Notes under the pieces: model-generated | The model's database searches: none | Seen by the model: only the letters and a program-made list of their open reading frames with translations | What the model was told of the DNA's origin: nothing | Program-made: the position numbers and the translations under genes | Source: Hydractinia symbiolongicarpus | Taxonomy: Eukaryota > Cnidaria > Hydrozoa > Anthoathecata > Hydractiniidae | Length of the DNA: 64,000 bases | NCBI RefSeq assembly: GCF_029227915.1 | Contig: NC_079876.1 | Span: forward strand, 8,868,001-8,932,000 | Direction: 5' to 3' | Shown here: positions 1 through 10,928 of the stretch, piece by piece | Layout: every line of letters begins with the position of its first letter | How positions within the stretch are numbered: position 1 is the stretch's first letter

Positions 1-7
1 GACGCTG

Positions 8-13
8 AATAAA
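8..13 (+). other. AATAAA hexamer repeated in most monomers
   Basis: CTGAATAAAAG and CTAAATAAAAG monomers carry AATAAA at this place on the plus strand. TTAATGAAAG and GATGAAAAAAAG monomers do not. The right-side CACCAATAAAGCCC subtype gains a second copy at about monomer position 153. It matches the animal polyadenylation signal, but in AT-rich DNA the match may be accidental. Confidence 0.35.
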
Positions 14-21
14 AGAAGTTT

Positions 22-49
22 AATCGCCGGCAAACGAAAACCCGCGATT
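22..49 (+). repeat. Monomer dyad AATCGC...GCGATT
   Basis: AATCGC (22-27) and GCGATT (44-49) are exact reverse complements. Inside them lies a single mismatch and then GG/CC, so the stem is imperfect in most monomers. The unpaired base on the right arm varies (CCCGCG, CCTGCG, CCAGCG). The right-half subtype with CCCGCCATT loses the stem. One left-half subtype completes it to 9 bp, as seen at 6101-6128. Confidence 0.75.
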
Positions 50-73
50 TCCCGTAAATCCCGGACTCGGTCC

Positions 74-91
74 GTATAGTTAAAAGTATAC
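74..91 (+). repeat. Monomer dyad GTATA...TATAC
   Basis: GTATA (74-78) and TATAC (87-91) form a 5-bp inverted repeat across an 8-base spacer. Variants CGCATAG, CGTGTAG and GTATGC break it in later subtypes. It is short enough to be chance, but it recurs because the monomer recurs. Confidence 0.5.
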
Positions 92-106
92 AAGGAAAGT
101 ACCCAG

Positions 107-127
107 TGAGTAAACTCATTTCCCGAA
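107..127 (+). repeat. Monomer palindromes TGAGT-AA-ACTCA and TTCCCGAA
   Basis: TGAGTAAACTCA (107-118) has 5-bp arms around AA, and TTCCCGAA (120-127) fits the TTCnnGAA dyad. The first is intact in CAGTGAG and CTGTGAG monomers, has 4-bp arms in CAGGGAG, and is broken in CAGGGTG. The second survives as TTCCAGAA, TTCCTGAA and TTCTCGAA but is destroyed in the CCAAAC and CAAAAC subtypes. Two inverted GAA pentamers resemble half of a heat-shock element; binding is only a possibility. Confidence 0.5.
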
Positions 128-178
128 CGAATTTTTAAATTATTTTTTCACCACTAAGACGTATGAGACTTGTAGTTT

Positions 179-200
179 TCAAAAATGTTTTCATTTTTGA
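179..200 (+). repeat. Monomer hairpin: 9-bp perfect dyad with TTTT loop
   Basis: Arms TCAAAAATG (179-187) and CATTTTTGA (192-200) are exact reverse complements around the loop TTTT. The element recurs in almost every monomer. Common variants are TTAAAAATG, TCAAGAATG and TCAGAAATG in the left arm. In a plus-strand transcript these keep a G-U pair, whereas on the minus strand the same changes give mismatches. Some variants do break it, such as CATATTTGA in the 2.2, 5.7, 10.5, 11.7, 12.5 and 13.6 kb monomers. It may be a structural or slippage-prone site; no function is shown. Confidence 0.85.
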
Positions 201-2999
201 TGAGACGCTGAATAAAAGAAGTTTAATCGCCGGCAAACGAAAACCTGCGATTTCCCGTAAATCCCGGACTCGGCCCGTATAGTCAAAAGTATACAAAGAA
301 AGTACCCAGGGTGTAAAGTCATTTCCCGAACGATTTTTAAATTATTTTTTCAAGACTAAAACGCATGAGACTTGTAGTTTTTAAAAATGATTTCATTTTT
401 GATGAGACGCTGAATAAAAGAAGTTTAATCGCCGGCAAACGAAAACCCGCGATTTCCCGTTAATCCCGGACTCGGTCCGTATTGTTAAAAGTATACAAGG
501 AAAGTACCCAGTGAGTAAACTCATTTCCCGAACGATTTCTTAATTTATTATTTCACCACTAAAACGCATGAGACTTGTAGTTTTCAAGAATGTTTTCATT
601 TTTGATGAGACGCTGAATAAAAGCAGTTTAATCGCCGGCAAACGAAGACCAGCGATTTCCCGTAAATCCCGGACTCAGCCCGTATAGTCAAAAGTATACA
701 AAGAAAGTACCCAGGGAGTAAACTCATTTCCCAAACGATTTCTTAATTTATTATTTCACCACTAAAACGCATGAGACTTGTAGTTTTCAAGAATGTTTTC
801 ATTTTTGATGAGACGCTGAATAAAAGCAGTTTAATCGCCGGCAAACGAAAACCAGCGATTTCCCGTAAATCCCGGGCTTGGCACGTATAGTCGAATGTAT
901 ACAAAGAAAGTACCCTGTGAGTAAACTCATTTCCAGAACGATTTTTTAAATTATTTTTTCACCACTAAAACGCATAAGACTTGTAGTTTTTAAAAATGTT
1001 TTTATTTTTGATGAGACGCTGAATAAAAGAAGTTTAATCGCCGGCAAACGAAAACCCGCGTCTGCCCGTAAATCCCGACTTGGCCCGTATAGTCAAAAGT
1101 ATACAAAGAAAGTACCCAGGGAGTAAACTCATTTTCCGAACGATTTTTTAAATTATTTTTTCACCACTAAAACGCATGAGACTTGTATTATTCAAAAATG
1201 TTTTCATTTTTGATGAGACGCTGAATAAAAGCAGTTTAATCGCCGGCAAACGAAAACCTGCGATTTCCCTAAATCCCGGACTCGGCCCGTATAGTCAAAA
1301 GTATATAAAGAAAGTACCCAGGGAGTAAACTCATTTCCCAAACGATTTTTTAAATTATTTTTTCACCACTAAAACGCATGAGACTTGTAGTTTTCAAAAA
1401 TGTTTTCATTTTTGATGAGACGCTGAATAAAAGAAGTTTAATCGCCGGCAAACGAAAACCTGCGATTTCCCGTAAATCCCGTACTCTGCCCGTATAGTCA
1501 AAAGTATACAAAGAAAGTACCCAGGGAGTAAACTCATTTCCTAAACGATTTCTTAATTTATTATTTCACCACTAAAACGAATGAGACTTGTAGTTTTTAA
1601 GAATGTTTTCATTTTTGATGAGACGCTGAATAAAAGCAGTTTAATCGCCGGCAAACGAAAACCCGCGATTTCCCGTAAATCCCGGGCTTGGCACGTATAG
1701 TCGAATGTATACAAAGAAAGTACCCAGTGAGTAAACTCATTTCCAGAACGATTATTTAAATTATTTTTTCACCACTAAAACGCATAAGACTTGTAGTTTT
1801 TAAAAATGTTTTCATTTTTGATGAGACGCTGAAAAAAAGAAGTTTAATCGCCGGCAAACGAAAACCTGCGATTTCCCGTAAATCCCGGCTTGGCCCGTAT
1901 AGTCAAAAGTATACAAAGAAAGTACCCAGGGAGTAAACTCATTTTCCGAACGATTTTTTAAATTATTTTTTCAGCACTAGAACGCATGAGACTTGTAGTT
2001 TTTAAAAATGTTTTCATTTTTGATGAGACGCTGAATAAAAGCAGTTTAATCGCCGGCTAACGAAAACCTGCGATTTCCCTAAATCCCGGACTCGGCCCAT
2101 ATAGTCAAAAGTATACAAAGAAAGTACCCAGGGAGTAAACTCATTTCCAGAACGATTTTTTAAATTATTTTTTCACCACTAAAACGCATAAGACTTGTAG
2201 TTTTTAAAAATGTTTTCATATTTGATGGGACGATGAATAAAAGAAGTTTAATCGCCGGCAAACGAAAATCCGCGATTTCCCGTAAATCCCGGACTCGGCC
2301 CGTATAGTAAAAAGTATACAAAGAAAGTACCCAGGGAGTAAACTCATTTCCCGAACGATTTTTTAAATTATTTTTTCACCACTAAAACGCATGAGACTTG
2401 TAGTTTTTAAAAATGTTTTCATTTTTGATGAGACGCTGAATAAAAGAAGTTTAATCGCCGGCAAACGAAAACCCGCGATTTCCGGTAAATCCCGGGCTTG
2501 GCCCATATAGTCAAAAGTATACAAAGAAAGTACCCAGGGAGTAAACTCATTTCCCGAACGATTTTTTAAATTACTTTTTCACCACTAAAACGCATGAGAC
2601 TTGTAGTTTTTAAAAATGTTTTCATTTTTGATGAGACGCTGAATAAAAGAAGTTTAATCGCCGGCAAACGAAAACCTGCGATTTCCCGTAAATCCCGGAC
2701 TCGGCCCGTATAGTCAAAAGTATACAAAGAAAGTACCCAGGGTGTAAAGTCATTTCCCGAACGATTTTTAAATTATTTTTTCAAGACTAAAACGCATGAG
2801 ACTTGTAGTTTTTAAAAATGATTTCATTTTTGGTGAGACGCTGAATAAAAGAAGTTTAATCGCCGGCAAACGAAAACCCGCGATTTCCCGTTAATCCCGG
2901 ACTCGGTCCGTATAGTTAAAAGTATACAAGGAAAGTACCCAGTGAGTAAACTCATTTCCCGAACGATTTCTTAATTTATTATTTCACCACTAAAACGCA

Positions 3000-5900
3000 T
3001 GAGACTTGTAGTTTTTAAAAATGTTTTCATTTTTGATGAGACGCTGAATAAAAGAAGTTTAATCGCCGGCAAACGAAAACCCGCGATTTCCGGTAAATCC
3101 CGGGCTTGGCCCATATAGTCAAAAGTATACAAAGAAAGTACCCAGGGAGTAAACTCATTTCCCGAACGATTTTTTAAATTACTTTTTCACCACTAAAACG
3201 CATGAGACTTGTAGTTTTTAAAAATGTTTTCATTTTTGATGAGACGCTGAATAAAAGAAGTTTAATCGCCGGCAAACGAAAACCTGCGATTTCCCGTAAA
3301 TCCTGGACTCGGCCCGTATAGTCAATAGTATACAAAGAAAGTACCCAGGGAGTGAACTCATTTCCCAAACGATTTTTTAAATTATTATTTCACCACTAAA
3401 GCCCATGAGACTTGTAGTTTTTAAAAATGATTTTATTTTTGATGAGACGCTGAATAAAAGAAGTTTAATCGCCGGCAAACGAAAACCCGCGATTTCCCGT
3501 AAATCCCGGACTCGGTCCGTATAGTTAAAAGTATACAAGGAAAGTACCCAGTGAGTAAACTCATTTCCCGAACGAATTTTTAAATTATTTTTTCACCACT
3601 AAGACGTATGAGACTTGTAGTTTTCAAAAATGTTTTCATTTTTGATGAGACGCTGAATAAAAGAAGTTTAATCGCCGGCAAACGAAAACCTGCGATTTCC
3701 CGTAAATCCCGGACTCGGCCCGTATAGTCAAAAGTATACAAAGAAAGTACCCAGGGTGTAAAGTCATTTCCCGAACGATTTTTAAATTATTTTTTCAAGA
3801 CTAAAACGCATGAGACTTGTAGTTTTTAAAAATGATTTCATTTTTGGTGAGACGCTGAATAAAAGAAGTTTAATCGCCGGCAAACGAAAACCCGCGATTT
3901 CCCGTTAATCCCGGACTCGGTCCGTATAGTTAAAAGTATACAAGGAAAGTACCCAGTCAGTAAACTCATTTCCCGAACGATTTCTTAATTTATTATTTCA
4001 CCACTAAAACGCATGAGACTTGTAGTTTTCAAAAATTTTTTCATTTTTGATGAGACGCTGAATAAAAGCAGTTTAATCGCCGGCAAACGAAAACCAGCGA
4101 TTTCCCGTAAATCCCGGACTCGGCCCGTATAGTCAAAAGTATACAAAGAAAGTACCCAGGGAGTAAACTCATTTCCCAAACGATTTCTTAATGTATTATT
4201 TCACCACTAAAACGCATGAGACTTGTAGTTTTCAAGAATGTTTTCATTTTTGATGAGACGCTGAATAAAAGCAGTTTAATCGCCGGCAAACGAAAACCAG
4301 CGATTTCCCGTAAATCCTGGGCTTGGCACGTATAGTCGAATGTATACAAAGAAAGTACCCTGTGAGTAAACTCATTTCCAGAACGATTTTTTAAATTATA
4401 TTTTCACCACTAAAACGCATAAGACTTGTAGTTTTTAAAAATGTTTTTATTTTTGATGAGACGCTGAATAAAAGAAGTTTAATCGCCGGCAAACGAAAAC
4501 CCGCGTCTGCCCGTAAATCCCGACTTGGCCCGTATAGTCAAAAGTATACAAAGAAAGTACCCAGGGAGTAAACTCATTTTCCGAACGATTTTTTAAATTA
4601 TTTTTTCACCACTAAAACGCATGAGACTTGTATTATTCAAAAATGTTTTCATTTTTGATGAGACGCTGAATAAAAGCAGTTTAATCGCCGGCAAACAAAA
4701 ACCTGCGATTTCCCTAAATCCCGGACTCGGCCCGTATAGTCAAAAGTATATAAAGAAAGTACCCAGGGAGTAAACTCATTTCCCGAACGATTTTTTAAAT
4801 TATTTTTTCACCACTAAAACGCATGAGACTTGTAGTTTTCAAAAATGTTTTCATTTTTGATGAGACGCTGAATAAAAGAAGTTTAAACACCGGCAAACGA
4901 AAACCTGCGATTTCCCGTAAATCCCGTACTCTGCCCGTATAGTCAAAAGTATACAAAGAAAGTACCCAGGGAGTAAACTCATTTCCTAAACGATTTCTTA
5001 ATTTATTATTTCACCACTAAAACGAATGAGACTTGTAGTTTTTAAGAATGTTTTCATTTTTGATGAGACGCTGAATAAAAGCAGTTTAATCGCCGGCAAA
5101 CGAAAACCCGCGATTTCCCGTAAATCCCGGGCTTGGCACGTATAGTCGAATGTATACAAAGAAAGTACCCAGTGAGTAAACTCATTTCCAGAACGATTAT
5201 TTAAATTATTTTTTCACCACTAAAACGCATAAGACTTGTAGTTTTTAAAAATGTTTTCATTTTTGATGAGACGCTGAAAAAAAGAAGTTTAATCGCCGGC
5301 AAACGAAAACCCGCGATTTCCCGTAAATCCCGGCTTGGCCCGTATAGTCAAAAGTATACAAAGAAAGTACCCAGGGAGTAAACTCATTTTCCGAACGATT
5401 TTTTAAATTATCTTTTCAGCACTAGAACGCATGAGACTTGTAGTTTTCAAAAATGTTTTCATTTTTGATGAGACGCTGAATAAAAGCAGTTTAATCGCCG
5501 GCAAACGAAAACCTGCGATTTCCCTAAATCCCGGACTCGGCCCGTATAGTCAAAAGTATACAAAGAAAGTACCCAGGGAGTAAACTCATTTCCAGAACGA
5601 TTTTTTAAATTATTTTTTCACCACTAAAACGCATAAGACTTGTAGTTTTTAAAAATGTTTTCATATTTGATGGGACGATGAATAAAAGAAGTTTAATCGC
5701 CGTCAAACGAAAATCCGCGATTTCCCGTAAATCCCGGACTCGGCCCGTATAGTCAAAAGTATACAAAGAAAGTACCCAGGGAGTAAACTCATTTCCCGAA
5801 CGATTTTTTAAATTATTTTTTCACCACTAAAACGCATGAGACTTGTAGTTTTCAAAAATGTTTTCATTTTTGATGAGACGCTTAATGAAAGAGGTTTAAT

Positions 5901-6063
5901 CGCCGGCAAAAAAACGCCCGCGTTTTCTCGTAAATCCGGGGCTTGGCCCGTATAGTCAAATGTATACAAAGAAAGTACCCAGGGAGTAAACTCATTTCCC
6001 GAACGATTTTTTAAATTTTTTTTTCACCACTAAAACGCATGAGACTTGTAGTTTTCAAAAATG
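3000..6063. repeat. Segmental block A, copy 2 (about 15 monomers)
   Basis: From 3446 this matches copy 1 (offset 3,445). Over its whole length it matches 7865-10928 (offset 4,865, 24 monomers minus 7 bp), including the GATTTCCGGTAAATC monomer at 3085 and the GCAAAAAAAC monomer at about 5906. Copies 2 and 3 share more than either does with copy 1. They therefore separated later, or were homogenised with each other. Confidence 0.8.
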
Positions 6064-7030
6064 TTTTCATTTTTGATGAGACGCTTAATGAAAGAGGTTT
6101 AATCGCGGGAAAACGAAAACCCGCGATTTCCCGTAAATCCCGGGCTTGGCCCGTATAGTCGAATGTATATAAAGAAAGTACCCTGTGAGTACACTCATTG
6201 CCAGAACGATTTTTTAAATTATTTTTTCACCACTAAAACGCATGAGACTTGTAGTTTTCAAAAATGTTTTCATTTTTGATAAAACGCTTAATGAAAGAGG
6301 TTTAATCGCCGGCAAACGAAATCCCGCGTTTTCCCGTAAATCCGGGGCTTGGCCCTTATAGTCGAATGTATACAAAGAAAGTACCCAGGGAGTAAACTCA
6401 TTTCCCGAACGATTTTTTAATTTTTTTTTTCACCACTAAAACGCATGAGACTTGTAGTTTTCAAAAATGTTTTCATTTTTGATGAGACGCTTAATGAAAG
6501 AGGTTTAATCGCGGGAAAACGAAAACCCGCGATTTCCCGTAAATCACGGGCTTGGCCCGTATAGTCAAATGTATACAAAGAAAGTACCCTGTGAGTAAAC
6601 TCATTTCCAGAACGATTTTTTAAATTATTTTTTCACCACTAAAACGCATAAGACATTTAGTTTTTAAAAATGTTTTCATTTTTGATGAGAATCTGAATAA
6701 AAGAAGTTTAATCGCGGGCAAACGAAAACCCGCGATTTCCCGTAAATCCCGGCTTGGCCCGTATAGTCAAAAGTATACAAAGAAAGTATCCAGGGAGTAA
6801 ACTCATTTCCCGAACGATTTTTTAAATTACTTTTTCACCACTAAAACGCATGAGACTTGTAGTTTTTAAAAATGTTTTCATTTTTGATGAGACGCTGAAT
6901 AAAAGAAGTTTAATCGCCGGCAAACGAAAACCTGCGATTTCCCGTAAATCCTGGACTCGGCCCGTATAGTCAAAAGTATACAAAGAAAGTACCCTGTGAG
7001 TAAACTCATTTCCCAAACGATTTTTTAAAT
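6030..7030. repeat. Segmental block B, copy 1 (about 5 monomers)
   Basis: This block matches 13721-14721 at offset 7,691. Shared private variants are GATAAAACGCTTAATG (6279), GAGAATCTGAATAAAAG (6688), AGACATTTAG (about 6651), GTATCCAGG (6787) and AAATTACTTTTTCACC (6825). It carries most of the perfected-dyad monomers. Confidence 0.75.
6101..6128 (+). repeat. Subtype with perfected 9-bp dyad AATCGCGGG/CCCGCGATT
   Basis: In this monomer AATCGCGGG (6101-6109) and CCCGCGATT (6120-6128) are perfect reverse complements around a 10-base loop. The same form occurs near 6507, 6710, 12.17, 13.80, 14.40 and 15.21 kb, mostly in units that also carry TTAATGAAAGAGG. It replaces the usual AATCGCCGG left arm. 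The GCCGGC palindrome present in other monomers is lost at the same time. Confidence 0.75.
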
Positions 7031-7864
7031 TATTATTTCACCACTAAAACGCATAAGACTTGTAGTTTTTAAAAATGTTTTCATTTTTGATGAGACGCTG
7101 AATAAAAGAAGTTTAATCGCCGGCAAACGAAACCCCGCGATTTCCCGTAAATCCTGGGCTTGGCCCGTATAGTCAAAAGTATACAAAGAAAGTACCCTGT
7201 GAGTAAATTCATTTCCAGAACGATTTTTTAAATTATTTTTTCACCACTAAAACGCATAAGACTTGTAGTTTTTAAAAATGTTTTCATTTTTGATGACACG
7301 CTGAATAAAAGAAGTTTAATCGCCGGCAAACGAAAACCCGCGATTTCCCGTAAATCCCGGCTTGGCCCGTATAGTCAAAAGTATACAAAGAAAGTACCCA
7401 GGGAGTAAACTCATTTTCCGAACGATTTTTTAAATTATTTTTTCAGCACTAAAACGCATGAGACTTGTAGTTTTCAAAAATGTTTTCATTTTTGATGAGA
7501 CGCTGAATAAAAGCAGTTTAATCGCCGGCAAACGAAAACCTGCAATTTCCCGTAAATCCTGGACTCGGCCCGTATAGTCAAAAGTATACAAAGAAAGTAC
7601 CCAGGGAGTAAACTCATTTCCCAAACGATTTTTTAAATTATTATTTCACCACTAAAACGCATGAGACTTGTAGTTTTCAAGAATGTTTTCATTTTTGATG
7701 AGACGCTGAATAAAAGCAGTTTAATCGCCGGCAAACGAAAACCTGCGATTTGCCGTAAATCCCGGACTCGGCCCGTATAGTCAAAAGTATACAAAGAAAG
7801 TACCCAGGGAGTAAACTCATTTCCAGAACGATTTTTTAAATTATTTTTTCACCACTAAAACGCA

Positions 7865-10800
7865 TAACACTTGTAGTTTTTAAAAATGTTTTCATTTTTG
7901 ATGAGACGCTGAATAAAAGAAGTTTAATCGCCGGCAAACGAAAACCCGCGATTTCCGGTAAATCCCGGGCTTGGCCCATATAGTCAAAAGTATACAAAGA
8001 AAGTACCCAGGGAGTAAACTCATTTCCCGAACGATTTTTTAAATTACTTTTTCACCACTAAAACGCATGAGACTTGTAGTTTTTAAAAATGTTTTCATTT
8101 TTGATGAGACGCTGAATAAAAGAAGTTTAATCGCCGGCAAACGAAAACCTGCGATTTCCCGTAAATCCTGGACTCGGCCCGTATAGTCAATAGTATACAA
8201 AGAAAGTACCCAGGGAGTGAACTCATTTCCCAAACGATTTTTTAAATTATTATTTCACCACTAAAGCCCATGAGACTTGTAGTTTTTAAAAATGATTTTA
8301 TTTTTGATGAGACGCTGAATAAAAGAAGTTTAATCGCCGGCAAACGAAAACCCGCGATTTCCCGTAAATCCCGGACTCGGTCCGTATAGTTAAAAGTATA
8401 CAAGGAAAGTACCCAGTGAGTAAACTCATTTCCCGAACGAATTTTTAAATTATTTTTTCACCACTAAGACGAATGAGACTTGTAGTTTTCAAAAATGTTT
8501 TCATTTTTGATGAGACGCTGAATAAAAGAAGTTTAATCACCGGCAAACGAAAACCTGCGATTTCCCGTAAATCCCGGACTCGGCCCGTATAGTCAAAAGT
8601 ATACAAAGAAAGTACCCAGGGTGTAAAGTCATTTCCCGAACGATTTTTAAATTATTTTTTCAAGACTAAAACGCATGAGACTTGTAGTTTTTAAAAATGA
8701 TTTCATTTTTGATGAGACGCTGAATAAAAGAAGTTTAATCACTGGCAAACGAAAACCCGCGATTTCCCGTTAATCCCGGACTCGGTCCGTATAGTTAAAA
8801 GTATACAAGGAAAGTACCCAGTGAGTAAACTCATTTCCCGAACGATTTCTTAATTTATTATTACACCACTAAAACGCATGAGACTTGTAGTTTTCAAGAA
8901 TGTTTTCATTTTTGATGAGACGCTGAATAAAAGCAGTTTAATCGCCGGCAAACGAAAACCAGCGATTTCCCGTAAATCCCGGACTCGGCCCGTATAGTCA
9001 AAAGTATACAAAGAAAGTACCCAGGGAGTAAACTCATTTCCCAAACGATTTCTCAATTTATTATTTCACCACTAAAACGCATGAGACTTGTAGTTTTCAA
9101 GAATGTTTTCATTTTTGATGAGACGCTGAATAAAAGCAGTTTAATCGCCGGCAAACGAAAACCAGCGATTTCCCGTAAATCCCGGGCTTGGCACGTATAG
9201 TCGAATGTATACAAAGAAAGTACCCTGTGAGTAAACTCATTTCCAGAACGATTTTTTAAATTATTTTTTCACCACTAAAACGCATAAGACTTGTAGTTTT
9301 TAAAAATGTTTTTATTTTTGATGAGACGCTGAATAAAAGAAGTTTAATCGCCGGCAAACGAAAACCCGCGTCTGCCCGTAAATCCCGACTTGGCCCGTAT
9401 AGTCAAAAGTATACAAAGAAAGTACCCAGGGAGTAAACTCATTTTCCGAACGATTTTTTAAATTATTTTTTCACCACTAAAACGCATGAGACTTGTATTA
9501 TTCAAAAATGTTTTCATTTTTGATGAGACGCTGAATAAAAGCAGTTTAATCGCCGGCAAACGAAAACCTGCGATTTCCCTAAATCCCGGACTCGGCCCGT
9601 ATAGTCAAAAGTATATAAAGAAAGTACCCAGGGAGTAAACTCATTTCCCGAACGATTTTTTAAATTATTTTTTCACCACTAAAACGCATGAGACTTGTAG
9701 TTTTCAAAAATGTTTTCATTTTTGATGAGACGCTGAATAAAAGAAGTTTAATCGCCGGCAAACGAAAACCTGCGATTTCCCGTAAATCCCGTACTCTGCC
9801 CGTATAGTCAAAAGTATACAAAGAAAGTACCCAGGGAGTAAACTCATTTCCTAAACGATTTCTTAATTTATGATTTCACCACTAAAACGAATGAGACTTG
9901 TAGTTTTTAAGAATGTTTTCATTTTTGATGAGACGCTGAATAAAAGCAGTTTAATCGCCGGCAAACAAAAACCCGCGATTTCCCGTAAATCCCGGGCTTG
10001 GCACGTATAGTCGAATGTATTCAAAGAAAGTACCCAGTGAGTAAACTCATTTCCAGAACGATTATTTAAATTATTTTTTCACCACTGAAACGCATAAGAC
10101 TTGTAGTTTTCAAAAATGTTTTCATTTTTGATGAGACGCTGAAAAAAAGAAGTTTAATCGCCGGCAAACGAAAACCCGCGATTTCCCGTAAATCCCGGCT
10201 TGGCCCGAATAGTCAAAAGTATACAAAGAAAGTACCCAGGGAGTAAACTCATTTTCCGAACGATTTTTTAAATTATTTTTTCAGCACTAGAACGCATGAG
10301 ACTTGTAGTTTTCAAAAATGTTTTCATTTTTGATGAGACGCTGAATAAAAGCAGTTTAATCGCCGGCAAACGAAAACCTGCGATTTCCCTAAATCCCGGA
10401 CTCGGCCCGTATAGTCAAAAGTATACAAAGAAAGTACCCAGGGAGTAAACTCATTTCCAGAACGATTTTTTAAATTATTTTTTCACCACTAAAACGCATA
10501 AGACATGTAGTTTTTAAAAATGTTTTCATATTTGATGGGACGATGAATAAAAGAAGTTTAATCGCCGGCAAACGAAAATCCGCGATTTCCCGTAAATCCC
10601 GGACTCGGCCCGTATAGTCAAAAGTATACAAAGAAAGTACCCAGGGAGTAAACTCATTTTCCGAACGATTTTTTAAATTATTTTTTCACCACTAAAACGC
10701 ATGAGACTTGTAGTTTTCAAAAATGTTTTCATTTTTGATGAGACGCTTAATGAAAGAGGTTTAATCGCCGGCAAAAAAACTCCCGCGTTTTCTCGTAAAT

Positions 10801-10928
10801 CCGGGGCTTGGCCCGTATAGTCGAATGTATACAAAGAAAGTACCCAGGGAGTAAACTCATTTTCCGAACGATTTTTTAAATTTTTTTTTCACCACTAAAA
10901 CGCATGAGACTTGTAGTTTTCAAAAATG
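7865..10928. repeat. Segmental block A, copy 3 (about 15 monomers)
   Basis: This is the third copy of the block, with the same order of private variants: GATTTCCGGTAAATC at about 7950, TGTATTATTC at 9495, CGTACTCTGCC at 9790 and CATATTTGATGGG at about 10526. It ends at the 12-bp deletion after 10928. Its last six monomers were themselves tandemly duplicated. Confidence 0.8.

Larger units (their letters stand above)
1..203 (+). repeat. Representative satellite monomer (reference phase)
   Basis: This is the first complete unit and sets the numbering used in the other entries. The left part, 1-130, is mixed to GC-rich, with CpGs in CGCCGGC, AACGAAAA, CCCGCG, CCCGTAAATCCCGG, CTCGG and CCGAACG. 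The right part, 131-203, is AT-rich with runs of T and A (about 131-136, 181-185, 187-190, 194-198), some spaced near one helical turn. Such spacing can give curved DNA, but I have not computed this. The start point is a convention; the biological start of the unit is unknown. Neighbouring units differ mostly at fixed subtype positions: CCCGCG/CCTGCG, CAGGG/CAGTG/CTGTG, CCGAAC/CCAAAC/CAGAAC/CAAAAC and ACGCATGAG/GCCCATGAG/ACGCTTGAG. Confidence 0.95.
1..2405. repeat. Segmental block A, copy 1 (about 12 monomers)
   Basis: This block realigns to 3446-5850 at a constant offset of 3,445 bp (17 monomers minus 6 bp) and to 8311 onward at 8,310 bp. Shared private variants include GGTGTAAAGTC with TCAAGAC (copy 1 at about 310-356), TGTATTATTC (1185), CGTACTCTGCC (1490), TTTCCCTAAATC (1265, 2075) and CATATTTGATGGG (2218). 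The left end is cut by the window. The right end is where TAGTTTTT and TAGTTTTC diverge, after about 2405. Confidence 0.8.

Noticed and set aside
61-100. TATA-box promoter in CCGTATAGTCAAAAGTATAC
   Set aside because: No consistent TATAAA, initiator or downstream gene; only the short GTATA/TATAC dyad can be supported.
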